In this document: positions 11,713 to 24,800 of the stretch, piece after piece
Layout: each line of letters starts with the position of its first letter
Numbering within the stretch: the stretch's first letter is position 1
NCBI GenBank assembly: GCA_023055355.1
Contig: JALJCS010000001.1
Coordinates: forward strand, 101,417,381-101,481,380
Length of the DNA: 64,000 nt
Direction: 5' to 3'
Source of the DNA: Agelaius tricolor
Lineage: Eukaryota > Chordata > Aves > Passeriformes > Icteridae
The notes under the pieces: model-generated
Told to the model about the DNA's origin: nothing
Seen by the model: only the letters and a program-made list of their open reading frames with translations
Databases searched by the model: none
Made by a program: the position numbers and the translations under genes

Positions 11713-13066
11713 CTGGAAGAAAAAATGAGCACAATTTAAAATATTAGCTTAAAAAATCTGATAGCACAAGGCAGGAATTATGTTGGAAGTCACACTGCAT
11801 TGTTACAACTTTATACAACATTGGACAAGACATAATTTCTCCTATTAAAAATAACTAAGCACAGCCTTCCAGAATCTGAAGGTAGCAGAAATATTTACAA
11901 GTTAACAAACAGTGAAAAATCATTTTTCTAAAATTACAATGCTGTTAGAATTAAATAGCAAGACTTCACTGAAAGTGGTATACATTTTTCCAAATATATT
12001 TGAACTAAAAGTGATGTTGTGCCTAGACAGCCTTCTACCAATGTAAATATAATTCATGAAGCCATATAATATATAATTTACATTTATATAAAAGCAATTT
12101 ACATAGTATTTACCCTTATGTGACTTTTATATAAACATGCCTCTGTGCACACTGTTTTCTTTTAAATGGGAATAACATGTTTTACAATTTGATTGTTCTA
12201 AATTTTTTTCTTCTAACTCATATGACTAATTAAAACATTCAACTTTTTCTGCAAAAATAAACCTAGCAATCTACAGATCAACAAATACATATCACACTAT
12301 TGTAGAATATTAATTAATTGGTGTATTAACTAAAAAAACTGGAAAAATACATGTATTAGATTTGTTTAGTATCTGTATATAAGGTGGTTACCTTCACCTA
12401 TAAAAGCTACAAACATAGCTCTTTGGATAATTCTGATATACTTTTAACTCAAAATACTGAATATAAACATGCATTTCATGATTCTGTGGCTGTCATGTTT
12501 CTTAGGCTGTATTTTGAAAACTACCTCTGGACAAAGTAGAAATTTCAAGATATTTCATACTGTATAAATAAACACCAAGGTCTTAAGTATTTTACAGGTA
12601 ACTCAAAAATAGCATGCAGTACTAATTTATTGAATTATTATACATAATAATTAGAAATATGTAACTCCTGAAAGACCACCCATTCATTACACCCATTTCA
12701 CAACCTCTGCTGCTGGCAGAAGTCAGACTGGGACCAAATTTGAAACGTGCACCCCAAGCTCACAGCACCATCCACCAAGTAAATGAGAGGAGGTTGGAAG
12801 CAGCTGTCTGCCAAGGGAAGGTTGAAGCCACTGAACACAGGGACAGCAGGGAAGGAGGAAGGGGCCATTCCTGCTGCTGAGGGAGCCCTGGACTGCAGCA
12901 GTCACTGTCTCACAACACGGCTCTCCTCAGCCCCAGGTATCCCAAATGTACTCATCCGACCTGACTGCTGCAGAAAACATTAACCTGGCACTTTCAGCAA
13001 CCCACTCACCCTCCTCTTAAAGAAGGCAGCTGTCTTGGCAATTACAGCATGATCCACATTCCCTTG

Positions 13067-14240
13067 TGTCATGGTTTGACACTGGCACAATGCCAGTGCC
13101 CCCATGAGAATACACTCTCCCTGGTTTCTGCTGTGAGATGTGACCAGGAATAAGCAAAGCAGGCCCCCACTTAGAAATAAAGAAAACTTTATTAACTAAA
13201 CTACAACTCTAAGTAAAAAGAAACACACAAGGAAAATGAAAACTTTCCAAAAACATTTCCTCCTCCCCCCACCAAATCTCCAATACATCCATCCCCCAAA
13301 TCACCAACTCTCGGTCCATCACCACCCTTCAGACAACCAATTCTCAGTTCATCAAGAGGAGAGGAGTCCTTCTTGTGCCATAGGCTTCCTCAGGAAACAC
13401 CCTTGAAACCTCGTGTGTTTCTGTGTCACTCGTGGCACCACCTGGAGAACATCTGCCATCGTGACCTCTTCCTTTCCTGGCCAGTGCTCCCACCACTGCG
13501 CGTGGACCAGAGCTGCTTCTAGGGTTTTCCTTTTAAGGATGCTCTGTCCTGATCCAAAAAGAGCGCAGTCTCACCTTTGGGACATCTGTCCCCCCCACAT
13601 TTCACCCCCTGGGGCCGAGGGGCACCAACACTGAACCCTCTTGGTTCTGAGCCATTGCCTCCCCCTGGATGCAGTCTCTGTGTCACAAGGAACATGGGTC
13701 TGTCCAAGGCTATAACAAGAAGAGTCCAGCTAAGGCCACTCCATCTCTTCCCACCTAAGATCCTTCTCTACTCTCCCGACATCTTTCACTTGCCCAGACC
13801 TTCACACTTGCACATTTCCTTCTTCCATTTCATCTCTATCTCTCTTCTAGGAAAGGTTAATGTTCTGCAAAGTTTGCACTGTCCAAAAAAAGGGTTAAAA
13901 GCTCGGGCTCTGCCCACCCAAAACTCCCACAAGCAGCCGGACACCTTCTTGCTGGTGCTCTCTCTCTTCCACCCTTCCACCCTGGGGGCCAGGCCTACCT
14001 CACCCTACCGCATGGCTCCCCTCCCCTGCCCAGCCAGCAGCTGAGCCGGGGAGGTCTGACCTGCTTCCCTCATGGAAACCCAAGAGAGCTTCCTCTGGAG
14101 TGCTCTGCTTTTAACCCCTGTGTTCTCAGAGGCGAATCCAATGTCCCCAGTGGCCAAACCAGGTGCCAGTATTTAAATCTGAGCACCCATTGGTGTGACC
14201 GCAGCATCCCAGAAAACTTACTTCCTCTCAAACCATGACA
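13067..14240 (-). mobile_element. Complete solo ERV LTR with perfect ends and target duplication
   Basis: 1,174 bp flanked on both sides by CCTTG (13062-13066 and 14241-14245), a perfect 5-bp target-site duplication. The termini form a perfect 13-bp inverted repeat (TGTCATGGTTTGA at the left, TCAAACCATGACA at the right). No internal retroviral sequence is present. On the minus strand there is an AATAAAG about 1,050 bp in, preceded by a TATA-like TTAAAAGG near 13535-13545. This favours minus orientation, the same as PRIM2 transcription. The 5-bp duplication and TG...CA ends fit ERVL or ERV1-class elements of birds. Intact ends indicate a younger insertion than the other LTRs here. The open frames inside it (such as 13577-14044) are not genes. 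Confidence 0.9.
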
Positions 14241-14584
14241 CCTTGTTTTATGGAGCCAGACTGAGATGCATATGATATGCTAAAACTTTGGTAAACTCTG
14301 CATTTATTCAGAAGTTTCTTTTAATTAAAAAAAAAAAAAAAAACAAACTCATTTTCCTACTTTGGAGTATTAAAGGTCAATGTAAGTATTCTATATTCAC
14401 ATCTCTTGTAAAGTAACTCTCTCTTTGTTTTAAACACAATCAGAAAATATTTCTGAAAAGAACTTGGAAGCCTTCTAAACACCAACCAAAGTTATCAGAA
14501 CAAAGGCAGAACTGCCTGAAATACAGTATGTTTCTTTCTCCATTATTAACTTAAGAAATACAGAAAACAGCATTTGTGTGCATA

Positions 14585-14815
14585 CTCACAGAACCACTAG
14601 GTTGGAAGAGACCTCCAAGATCACAGAGTCCAACCCATGCCCTAACACCTCAATAAACCATGGCACCAAGGGCCACATCCAGTCTTTTTTTAAACACATC
14701 CAGGGATGGCGACTCCATCACCTTGCCGGGAAGACAATTCCAGTACTTGATCAGTCTTTGCATGAAATACTTTTTCCTAATATCCAACTTATATTTCTCT
14801 TGAAAATTTTCCACA
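14585..14815 (-). mobile_element. CR1 LINE 3' end
   Basis: Plus-strand text starts CACAGAACCACTAGGTTGGA, then 'agacctccaagatcac', 'agtccaaccc', 'ccacatccagtcttt' and 'catccagggatggcgactcc': the reverse complement of a CR1 3' end. It is less diverged than the copy at 8808. Confidence 0.9.
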
Positions 14816-16129
14816 CAAACACATAGGTATAATTTTACATAAGACAAGAATACTGTATTTTCTTCTATGCAGTACTTGAAATATTGCATTTCATCAGAAA
14901 AAAAGCATGCATTTATGACAGGATGTTTATGAAAGTCTGACTGGACAATGATGTAAGCAGCAAAAAAACGTAACATTCAAAATCTGAAAAAGTATCAACA
15001 TTATTTACTGTTTATTGTATATCCAAGTTGTATATACAATTAACTACATTTCTGTGTAAGCACTATCAATTAACAGAAACACTGCTTTAAAACTAACTTA
15101 GGAGACTTGTAGTAATTGAGGCAGAACCAAGACCTAGTGATCTTTAACCAAGATTTTTCTTGATGTTGCAATGAAACAATATGGAAGAGGTGACCTATGC
15201 CTGGTAGTTTTAAGATCTGCCATTAAAAGGCAAAAAACCAATACTTTGAAGTCAAAGGAGATCTACATGGCCAATATTTTTCTGAATCTGCAAATCTTAG
15301 GAGCAAAATTACTCCCCATTTTCCTCTATTATGGTGCCTGGACAAGGTAATGTTCCCTACAGACCACCTTATTTTCACATTATCTGTGAAAATAAGATCT
15401 AACGCTTTTCAAATCTTAGAAGAAACACTTAGTCCAGTTATTTCAAATGTTTACTTTCAGGAAGATGTGCGATCCTCATGACACTGCTTTTTTCTATCTA
15501 CCACTAAAGACAGTTTTCCTTAAACATAGCTGAGGAGACTTCATCAAAATATTTTAACAACTTTGTTGGAAGAGCACATTTTCCACATTTTCCTTCAACT
15601 TGCCTGGACTATTAAAAAAAAAAATTCAAGTATAAAGTTTGTTCTTATAACCTAAACTTTTTATTGACAGAGCCACATTGTAAATAAAAGCAGCTTTGAC
15701 AAAGGTCATGGAAAATAATTGCTGGTGTTTTTAAACTGTTAAGAATTTTATACATTCCAAATTGAGATTCTGAAGACTTTTTCCAATGACTCTTAAATGA
15801 AATTTGGACAAATTCCTGCAAGCACAGCCTCGCTTCTACCTCTATATGACACTCAACATAAAGATAGTCATACCAGAGAAAGAAAAGCAAAAACACGACA
15901 TTTGACATTTTAGATACATGAAAGACATGAAAATGTTGTCAAGTAAAGAGCATAGCTCCATACTGTGATCATGTTGAAGCAGTTTAATTTACAGAGAATA
16001 TAAAACACTGCTGACTTAAGATAATTCAAGTCCCAAGGCCTGGATGATCAGAGAAGGGGGCAGAGTGAGCTGCAGACACCTCAGAGCCAAGCTGAGCTGG
16101 TGACCTCATACCCTCACATTCAGCAATAA

Positions 16130-16262
16130 GACTGAGGGGGAGTTTTTCCAAAGTTGCCATCACTCAAGACCTGGCTGGGCATCAGTCTGTGGCTGGGAAG
16201 CATTGCTTGTGGGGTGTTTTGGTTTCCTTTTTCATTTAATAAACTGTTTTTACCTCGATCCA
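16130..16262 (+). mobile_element. ERV LTR fragment (truncated)
   Basis: Contains 'gctgggcatcagtctgtggc', 'gaagcattgcttgtgg', a T-rich stretch and TTTAATAAACTGTTTTTACC, then TCGATCCA. These are the U3/R end, polyadenylation signal and start of U5 of a common avian ERVL LTR, in plus orientation. It is cut off after 'cgatcca' and joined directly to antisense CR1. The left end is unclear; it may extend to about 16030. Confidence 0.65.
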
Positions 16263-16830
16263 GTCGTGTCACTGGTCACAAGACGGAAGAGATCAGTGTC
16301 TGCCCCTCCACTTCCCCTTATGAGGATGCTGAAGACTGCAGTGAGGTCTCCCTCAGTCTCCTCCAGGCTGAACAGACCCAGTGCCCTCAGCTGCTCCTCA
16401 CACAGCTTCCCCTCAAGGCCCTTCACCATCCTTGTGGCCTCCTTTGGACTCTATCAGCTTAATGTATTTCTGGCATTGTGGCACCCAAAGCTGCCCCCAG
16501 CACTGGAGGTGAGGCTGCCCCAGCCCAGAGCAGAGTGGGACAATGCCCTCCCTTGCCTGGCTGGCAATGCTGGGTCTGATGTCCCCAGGGCAGGGTTGGC
16601 CCTTCTGGCTGCCAGGGCACTGCTCACTCAGATTTGACTTTCCATCATCCAGGACCTCCAAGTTCCATTCCATAGAGCTGCTCTCCAGCCTCTCACCCCC
16701 ATTCTATGCAACAACCAGGGCTGCCCCTTCCCAGGTGCAGAATCTGGCACTTTCCCTTGTTAAATCTCATGGCTGGTGACCGCCCAGCCCTCTCATTTGT
16801 TGAGGTCTATACGCAGGGCCTGTGCCCAAC
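16263..16830 (-). mobile_element. CR1 LINE, both ends truncated
   Basis: Reverse-complemented CR1 text: 'gtgtcactggtcacaag', 'gagatcagtgtctgcccctc', 'ctcagtctcctccaggctga', 'ttcaccatccttgtggcctcc', 'aggtgcagaatctggcactt' and 'gcccagccctctcatttg'. The usual 3' terminus is absent; the element begins abruptly where the LTR fragment stops. Confidence 0.88.
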
Positions 16831-17730
16831 TTACTGCCTGACCTGTGTGTGCCCAACAAAGGCACTATGGGCTATTTGTTCCCATTAAATGCATCACCCA
16901 GCTGAGTATGAGCCTGCACAGTAGAGAAGTGCAAGAGGGAAAGAAGGTAGAAGCTTCTTTCCATAAAAATGGAAACAAAGATATGAGTAAAATATGACAT
17001 CACAGTAGTACCTGCAGCAGTAACTCATCTAAAGGAATGATATACAATTGGAAGTCATCTTTAGTGGAATGAAAATTATTTTTTGCTCTACTAATCCAGC
17101 ACTATTTACCTATTCAGGTCTTTCTCTTGAACTTTTTGAAACAGAGACTGCCTTTAGCAATAGCTATTTAGCATTAATAGGCACTACAGTCGCTCCAACT
17201 AACTCATTAGTACTCGACAAACTTTATTCAAAGATCTGTCTGGCCAGCATTTTAAGATGTTTTCTAAATGCAATCAATCTAACAGAATATCAAATTTTAT
17301 GTAACCAAACCATTTATGGGTTTTTTTTACTGAGTATACTGTAGCCATGCCATATCTGAAAGTCAGAATAACAGATCCCAGTTTTCCCCCTTCACTGGGA
17401 GTAACTGAGAAACAAAAGAAGATGGTAAAATGCTTTCTGTAAAAGTTTTTACCTTAATTACAGATTTTTGTCCTTAACCCTAGTTTATCTAGATTAGCTA
17501 TCCTTCTGAAGTATACATTTGATCAAAAGAAAAAACAATCTTCAGGAGATGCTACAAATGCCTAGCGAAGCTTTCCTCTCCTCATTCCCATTTTAAGATA
17601 TGCAACAGGTTAAAAATAATGCTGTAGAAGCATTTTAGTTCTACTCACTTAAAGACTGTGTCATAACATTCACTATATTGTTATAAATACACTACACACA
17701 TCTCAGAGTACTCTTTACATATTTATAGGA

Positions 17731-17860
17731 TCAACACAGAATTACAGGACAGTTTGGGCTGGAAGGGGCCTTAAAGCTCATCTAGCTCCAAACTCCCTGT
17801 CATGGGCAGTGACATCTTTCACCAGACTAGAGCCCCATCCAACCTGGTCTTGAATATGAA
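17731..17860 (-). mobile_element. CR1 LINE 3' end, short
   Basis: Text 'acacagaattacaggacag', 'tttgggctggaaggggcc', 'ttaaagctcatctagctcc' and 'gccccatccaacctggtctt' is a reverse-complemented CR1 3' end. Confidence 0.85.
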
Positions 17861-19504
17861 TTCTGCAAATACCCAGCAAGATTACAATAAATAACTGGCC
17901 TTTAAGTCTCAGTTCCACTTACACAGAGTCTATGAGTCCATATATAAGGCCATGCCTTTTACAAAAATGGAAACTCTACCATACAATGACATTTGAAATA
18001 TAAATCATTCATGTAAAATCTCTTTCCCACTGCAATCTGCCTTCAGCAGAAATATAGTTTTCATGTACATTTTATTTTAGAATTCAGCCTAAATAGAGGA
18101 AGTAACAGTCGCAAAAGACTTAATGCATTTCTCTCTGATTAGAAGCTCTGTTGATGAATAGAAACTCTAAAATTTTAAAACAAATCTGAATTTTAGCTGG
18201 CTATTTTCTAAAATGCAGTATTAAAGGATATGAATTCTCCAATAAGGCATTTTAATGCACCAGGCACCAAAATACTTGCTTTAGATTAAATTTCAGACTC
18301 AATGTCTAGAAAGTTTTTGTACTTCTGCGAAAACCTTAATATTACTTTGGTTTGCCTTTATTTATTTTTTTAAAGATAAATAAGAAGATAAATAAAAAAA
18401 AATAATTTTTAAAGACATTTCAGAATTATATTACCTGGTTTGTATGATTTTGCAGTAAAAAGTCATGAGATGCAGATATTGCCAGAACCCAAGAATTCAA
18501 GTTAATTATGCTCCAGAGAAACACCTTCAACATCCAACTAAGGGGCAGGCTGTCTCATACCAACAGAAACTGATTGATTTTGAAACATCAGCTATGGTGC
18601 TAATGTTGTTAGAAAATGTCACAATGCAAATGCTATGCAGCTGGGGAACCTGGAATGAGAGAGCAGTGTTTGCATGCCAGTAAGCTGCTGTACCTAGACA
18701 GTTGACATTTTAACACTGATCAATTTTCTTTTGAAAAAAGTTGGGGTTTAACCTTTCACAGCATCTTACAAATCCCAAGCACTGTACAAAATTAATAAGT
18801 AATTTTTGCCAAGACTTCTTCAGCTATTAAAAGTTATTTCAGCAGCACTTACACTGAAATATGCTCAATAAAAACTACACCAAACAATTCATCTTACATC
18901 TATTCCACAACATACAACCTATATAACAGCAAATAACATTTCTTCAAAACAACAAAACTATGCAAAAAATGCTTTCAACATTATGAAACTTTTCTTTTTA
19001 ATTGGCCAATATAATTTAATACATAAAGCATTTAGATTATTTCCATCTAGTACCACCAAATTTATGAAAGGAAGGAAATAATATAGACTAGCATTACTTG
19101 GCTTCTAGTACAAATGTAACAATCCTGACATTACTAAAGAACAGGAAAAATTTTCCCTCTTGAATCCCTAGTGGATGATATGAGTGTCAATATAAGGCTG
19201 AAATTGGTTTTGTGAGTTTGCTTTTGTTTTGTTATTTCATTACATAAAACTCCCCACCAACTCCTCACACCCCCCCCCCCATTCACAATAACACAAGCTA
19301 GCCAAAAGAAATTAACACATAACACTAAGTGGCCTTCTATGTTTAAGGAAAGCAAAACAAAGGCAGCAACTAACTTATTCAAAAAATAAACAAACAAAAG
19401 AATTAAAGTTATATTATTAGCACTCTCAGTTTCTTTTTATACTCTAAAAGGCAGGGCACAATAGTTATCAATGTTGCTTAGATGCTGTATCTAAACATTT
19501 AAAA

Positions 19505-19582
19505 CCTATATACGAGTATAATAAAATATAAATTATGTTGTAAAATATATATTCTAAATTATAAATATTATATATATTATGT
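19505..19582. repeat. AT-rich low-complexity tract
   Basis: Almost entirely A and T with repeated TATATA and ATAAAT words. No coding or family signal. Confidence 0.8.
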
Positions 19583-21384
19583 CTTCTTTTCATTTTGCCA
19601 GTTAATTCAAGCTGTCAAATGAAAAATTTTCCATAAGAGAAGAAACAAATTAAGAGTTGTGAAAAGTGTCCTTGCTAGCATGTCCTAGATATTTACCTAA
19701 CGCTTTAAGAACTCTGAAGAAACTGAAGTCCACTAATTTCAGCTCAGCATTTGTCAAATGCACTCAGAATAATAATTAATGTTTTCCTGAGGCACTTGCT
19801 TCTGAAAGTAATTGATTTCTTTTTCCCATTTGGAAATGTCTAGGCTTTCATATTCACACTGAGGTATAAATAACACCTGGATTAAATCTTTAAAGCAAGA
19901 TTTTTCAATCATTAAACCTTGTTTAATTGCCAAACGAACTGTTGCTGGGTTTTGCAGCATTATTACCTCTGCATATAATCATTTCACTTGCATTTGAGGG
20001 TGACAGCATGTAAATGAATTCATCTCTTATATTTTTTTGCATACTAAAATAAAGATGAAGTTGACAGTTATGAAGATGCTCATTAGAAATTTTCCCCCAA
20101 AAGTAAGTTATTGATTCCACCTTTCTTACAATAGTGTATAGTGTGTTTCAGGCTTTAATTATATGTAGATTGAAGAAGACATTTAAGAAGCTACCTTGTC
20201 AGCAAACTCCAAATCTTCTGTTAAATAATACTGCTTCCCATAGTTGTGAACATTCTTCAGTGATTTTATCAACTGTTTCACCACTGACTCAGCCTCTACA
20301 GAGAGCTTTCTCAACTTTTAACTTAGTCCTGAGTCCTTTTTTAGTATCAACTTCCAGATACCTAGTTATTTTCAAACCAATAAACAGTGTCCTGGAACAC
20401 TCGCCTTCACAGCAAGCATGGAAAATGAGATTGTTTCTTTTATTTCATTTTATTTCACCATGAACTTCTGATTCATGCAAACAGTTCTTCATCTCTTCTT
20501 CTCTTTACTGCTTACTATTCTTTGGCTGCATGCAGATTTTTTGTTTCTTCTTCAGGCATTATTTATGAACAATTTGTTGCTTTTCCAGTCCTTCTCCCAG
20601 GTTCACAGACTAAATGGTGATGCCAGTACTCTAAAGTAACCTGGAATGTATTCCTCAGTTCAACTACACAATGATGCTTTAATTAACTTGCATCCATGGA
20701 GCATTACTGATGTGGGAGAAGGTAACTCAGACAGCAGTGATTTCCCCAGGGTCCTAATGTTATGATTTTCAATTTTCACACACACACCCTGCCCCTTGCA
20801 CTTCATTCGTGAGAAGGAAATTAAGAAAGCCAAAATCATCATCAAGTCTCTTCTTGGGAGAAGCTACTAGCCAATATCACATAAGAAGCAGCTGGTTAGA
20901 ATGTATGAAGGATTATTATTTAAGGACCCTCAAAGTCACTGTCACAAACAATGGTAGGTGTTTCCCATCACAGACCTCATCAGTCTAGCACTGGGCTCCA
21001 GAAGTGCTTTAAGAACAACCATATTAGCAAAAGTTCTCTGATACTGAAGACTGTATTGTCAAAAAGAGAAGAAACAACTCTATATACCCATCCAATATAC
21101 TTGATTAAAAGCTCATTTTCCATAGTCATCATTACTACTACAGGGCTTCATCAATGTAGGCCTTCATAAAAACCTTCAGTTGAAAACTCTTATGTGTTTT
21201 ATCTTTACAAACCCCATTACTAAAGCCCCATGCACTACATGAAATAAATGTCTGCTACTGCATAAAAATCAGGTACTATAAATCAGTTTTATTACAGAAC
21301 TCCGGAAGAGATATTTAGATTTTATTAATAATAGGATTTTACTACTGGGAATCAATTATGTGTCCAAGTTCTAGGCTCCCCTCT

Positions 21385-21670
21385 AAAAGAGAAATGGATA
21401 TACCAGAGAAAGACCAGCACAGGGCCACACAGATGGAGGAACTGGAGCATCTGCTATGAGGAAAGGCTGGGAGAGCTGGAACTGTTCAGCATGGAGGAAA
21501 GAAGGCTCTGGAGGAGTCTACCAATGCATATAAATACCTGAATGGAGGGTGCAAATAGGACAGAGCCGGGCTCTTTCAATGGGTTACCAGTGACAGGACC
21601 ACATGAAATGTGGACAACAAACTGAAATACAGGAGATCCCATCTGAACACCAAGAAAGACTGTCTGTATT
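21385..21670 (+). mobile_element. CR1 LINE 3' region fragment
   Basis: Plus-strand CR1 phrases: 'gagaaagaccagcacagggc', 'ggaaaggctgggagagctgg', 'actgttcagcatggagg', 'gcatataaatacctgaatgg' and 'gggttaccagtgacaggacc'. It is interrupted before the CR1 terminus. Confidence 0.85.
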
Positions 21671-21734
21671 ATGTATTGTGCATTTGGTTTTCACCAGCTG
21701 TGATTCACAACGTGGCCCAGGTTAGAATGCACCT

Positions 21735-21865
21735 CTGAAGAGCACCTGATCCAAGCTCTCAGATTGAGCAGGGCATCTACAGCTGTCTGACCAGCACTGT
21801 CCAGGCAGGGTTTGAGCATCTCCAAGGATGGGGACTCTGCAATCTCCCTGGGTAACCTGCTGAAA
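21735..21865 (-). mobile_element. CR1 LINE fragment, opposite strand
   Basis: Contains 'ccagcactgtccaggcaggg', 'tttgagcatctccaagg' and 'atggggactctgcaatctcc', the reverse complement of a CR1 3' region, about 65 bp from the plus-strand CR1. Confidence 0.75.
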
Positions 21866-24800
21866 ATCAAATACATAATACAGCCCATAATACAGTACCA
21901 AGTATTTCTGAACTACTAAGCCTTCCTGTTTTGCATATAAGAGCTTCCATTCTCTAAACAGCCTCCAAAGTCCACACTTTCATCTGCATTGTAGGGAAAT
22001 CTTAAAAATTACTTGTGATTTTCCTAACAAATTCTAACAAGATTGTCAAGTCTTTTTTCAGGAGGATGAAATGAAGGGATTTTTTTTGGAAACAAGACCA
22101 CTTTACTCTTAGATTTCCTTAAAAGAAAAATTATTAACAAAAGATCTTAAAAATCACTTGTTCCTAAAGACCAGGAGTACTTCCTGAAGTTGACTCTTAT
22201 CAAAGCTGTGCTCTTAATTCAGTCCTTAAACAATAAGCTAGAGACACTAACATCTAGGGAAAAGGGATACTATTGAAAAACATTTTTCTGTGTTTAATGA
22301 GCTTCTCAAATCTCCATATATTTACTTTTTTTCCTTGACAAATTTACTATACAATTTCAAATAAGTTTAAATAATCCTTAGGAATTCCATACCTGATCTT
22401 TAGAAACAAACAACATAGAAAAGATTTTATTACAACAGCCTGCATGACACCAATCTCTTACTTTCAAAACTCAGAAGGCAGCATTTGAATTTCAACTGTT
22501 TCATTCTCTCAATATGTGGTACTGCTTGAAAATTAATTGTTTTGTTGCTAAAACTTGGGAAAATATCCATCTTTTAGAAGTAAAGAGGTATTTGGAACAC
22601 TTTTGCTCACTTGTGCATATTTTAAAATATTGATTATCTGTTATTAAGAAGCAAAATTAAATCTTGCCAGCCTTTGATAGAGTTTTAAGCCCCAGTTTCC
22701 CATATGTTCAAGTACCAGTGATTACATTCTTATCTTTAGTGAGTAGAGTTAAAAACCTGACAGGCACTCAAACTTCAAACAGCTAAAACCCAGCATTAAT
22801 CTGAGCCTACTTATCATAATTTTCCAACATTTTACTTCATCTCACCTCTCAATTGTCAGTAACAACTCCTCAGACATGAGTAGGAGTTAATGTTTAAGTC
22901 TTTTCTTTCCAAAACAGAAAAAGACACTTGTATCAAGGAAAACTACTAGCAACTCCAATAACATGCAATGCTCTGATTTTTTTAATGGTTATTTGCATTT
23001 ACAATTATTACAAGTGTTCTGAATAAACAAATACACTCTGACATAAGAACACTTCCCCCAGGAGTAAATTTCACAAAGCAGAAAACCAAGCCTTCAAAAC
23101 AGCTACTTATTTATAAAACAGAAATATTGCTGCCTTAGAACTTAACTATGGAAGTGGGACCTCCCTTTGAAGGCCTGTGGCTCAGAGCCTTTCAGAGCAG
23201 AAGGACACACAGAAAGCTGCTGAAGTGAAGCTGAAGCTGATGGCTTCAAGCCCCAGGGATGTTCTCCTTCCCAGTCCCTGACCCCAGCCAGGCTGACCAT
23301 GTACTCCTCATACACACACACTGTGCAGGCACTGCTGGCCACCTCCAGAACTCCACACACATAAAAACAGGCACCAAAGACTATGGAGTCCAGCAACCAA
23401 AAGTACAGGATTGAAAGACATAAGTTGTTTGAAGCCAGATGAATGTGCAAAGGAAAAGCAACCCAAACAAATACTACATCAGGTACTGTGAGTGGATTTC
23501 AGAAGGTAAGGTAAGCTACTTTAGAGTAATGCCTTCAAATACAGGAAGTACTAAAAAAGAGTTTTTATGAAGAATATACTCTCCTAACATTAGTCTTTGA
23601 AAATATCTGGTGTCCATTTTCTGAAGCAAGAACATATTGTTAAGCAAAACCTGTTACCAAATATCCTTTGTATTCTTGTATCACTCTAACATTCTTCAAA
23701 CCACAGTTTATGATCCTTTGGGAGCCATGAAAATATGCAATGGTATTAGCCAAGTGTCTGGCATCAGACTGCAGAATTTTGGTTTCTCCTGAGTCACACC
23801 AGTTCAGCACCCTCAGGGTGGAGAAATAGAGGATATAATTACTACTGGCAGAGGATCAGAGGCTGTAATCAGTAGTTCAAGTATTTATATTAGCCAAGGA
23901 ACTCTTGCTGCTAGCATCAAATCTGTTTCACTATGGCTGCTGAGTAATTATAAAGCCCTAAAGGATCTCTAAGCTGCTCACAATTACTTGCAGCATGCTC
24001 CCATAACAGAAAATAACCCATGTAGAGAAAGCATACATAAGATACATAAAAAGCTACTTTCTAGATAGTTCAGCAAAGCCATTGTTAAATATAGTATAAA
24101 ACAAGTAAGGTCTATACACAATTAAAAGGTAGAAGTTACTAGATCCAAATACATATCATGCCAGTCATGTTCTGGGTAGTTTACCAACATAGCAACAGCA
24201 AATAAAAATTAAAACATCACTTACCAATGAGAGTCAGCTTACTAATACTTTTCCAGATTGGTTTGGCATAACCCTTGGACACCAAAATGGCTCCAAAGCT
24301 CTCACTAAACTGGGATCAGGTGAAGTGAGTGACACTTTTTTATATATACCCATTAGCTACTTTCTTATTTCTTGAAACGGTGTTCACAAGTCCTGCTAAG
24401 CATACTTCCTACAGCACTCAGCATATTGCATCATGACCATAAAAACACAGATTCCAAACCTGTGCACTTCCTTAATTTTGCTTTTTACAACACTTTCTCT
24501 AATGGCTACTGAAAATGACGTGAAAGCCCACTGTCCATTTTGCATAAGAAAATTAGCTTCTTTGCACACAACTTGTGACTTTGTACCATGACTAAGCCTG
24601 TACAGAATACTCAAGCAGGAGGAAAATTATCTGGGACAATAAGGTTATCAAGGTTGGGAAAGTCATATTGTTTTCATCTATGTACAAGAGATAATGGAAG
24701 AGGTTAGGAAAAAGCAGAAAACAATTCTCACAAAATGCCAGAGCAATCACAGTCACTCCTCAGCCTATATAAAATATTGTTTTAGAAAGCAAAGTTAAAC

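Noticed and set aside
13577..14044. 155-codon plus-strand frame
   Set aside because: Lies inside the solo LTR at 13067-14240, antisense to its inferred orientation.
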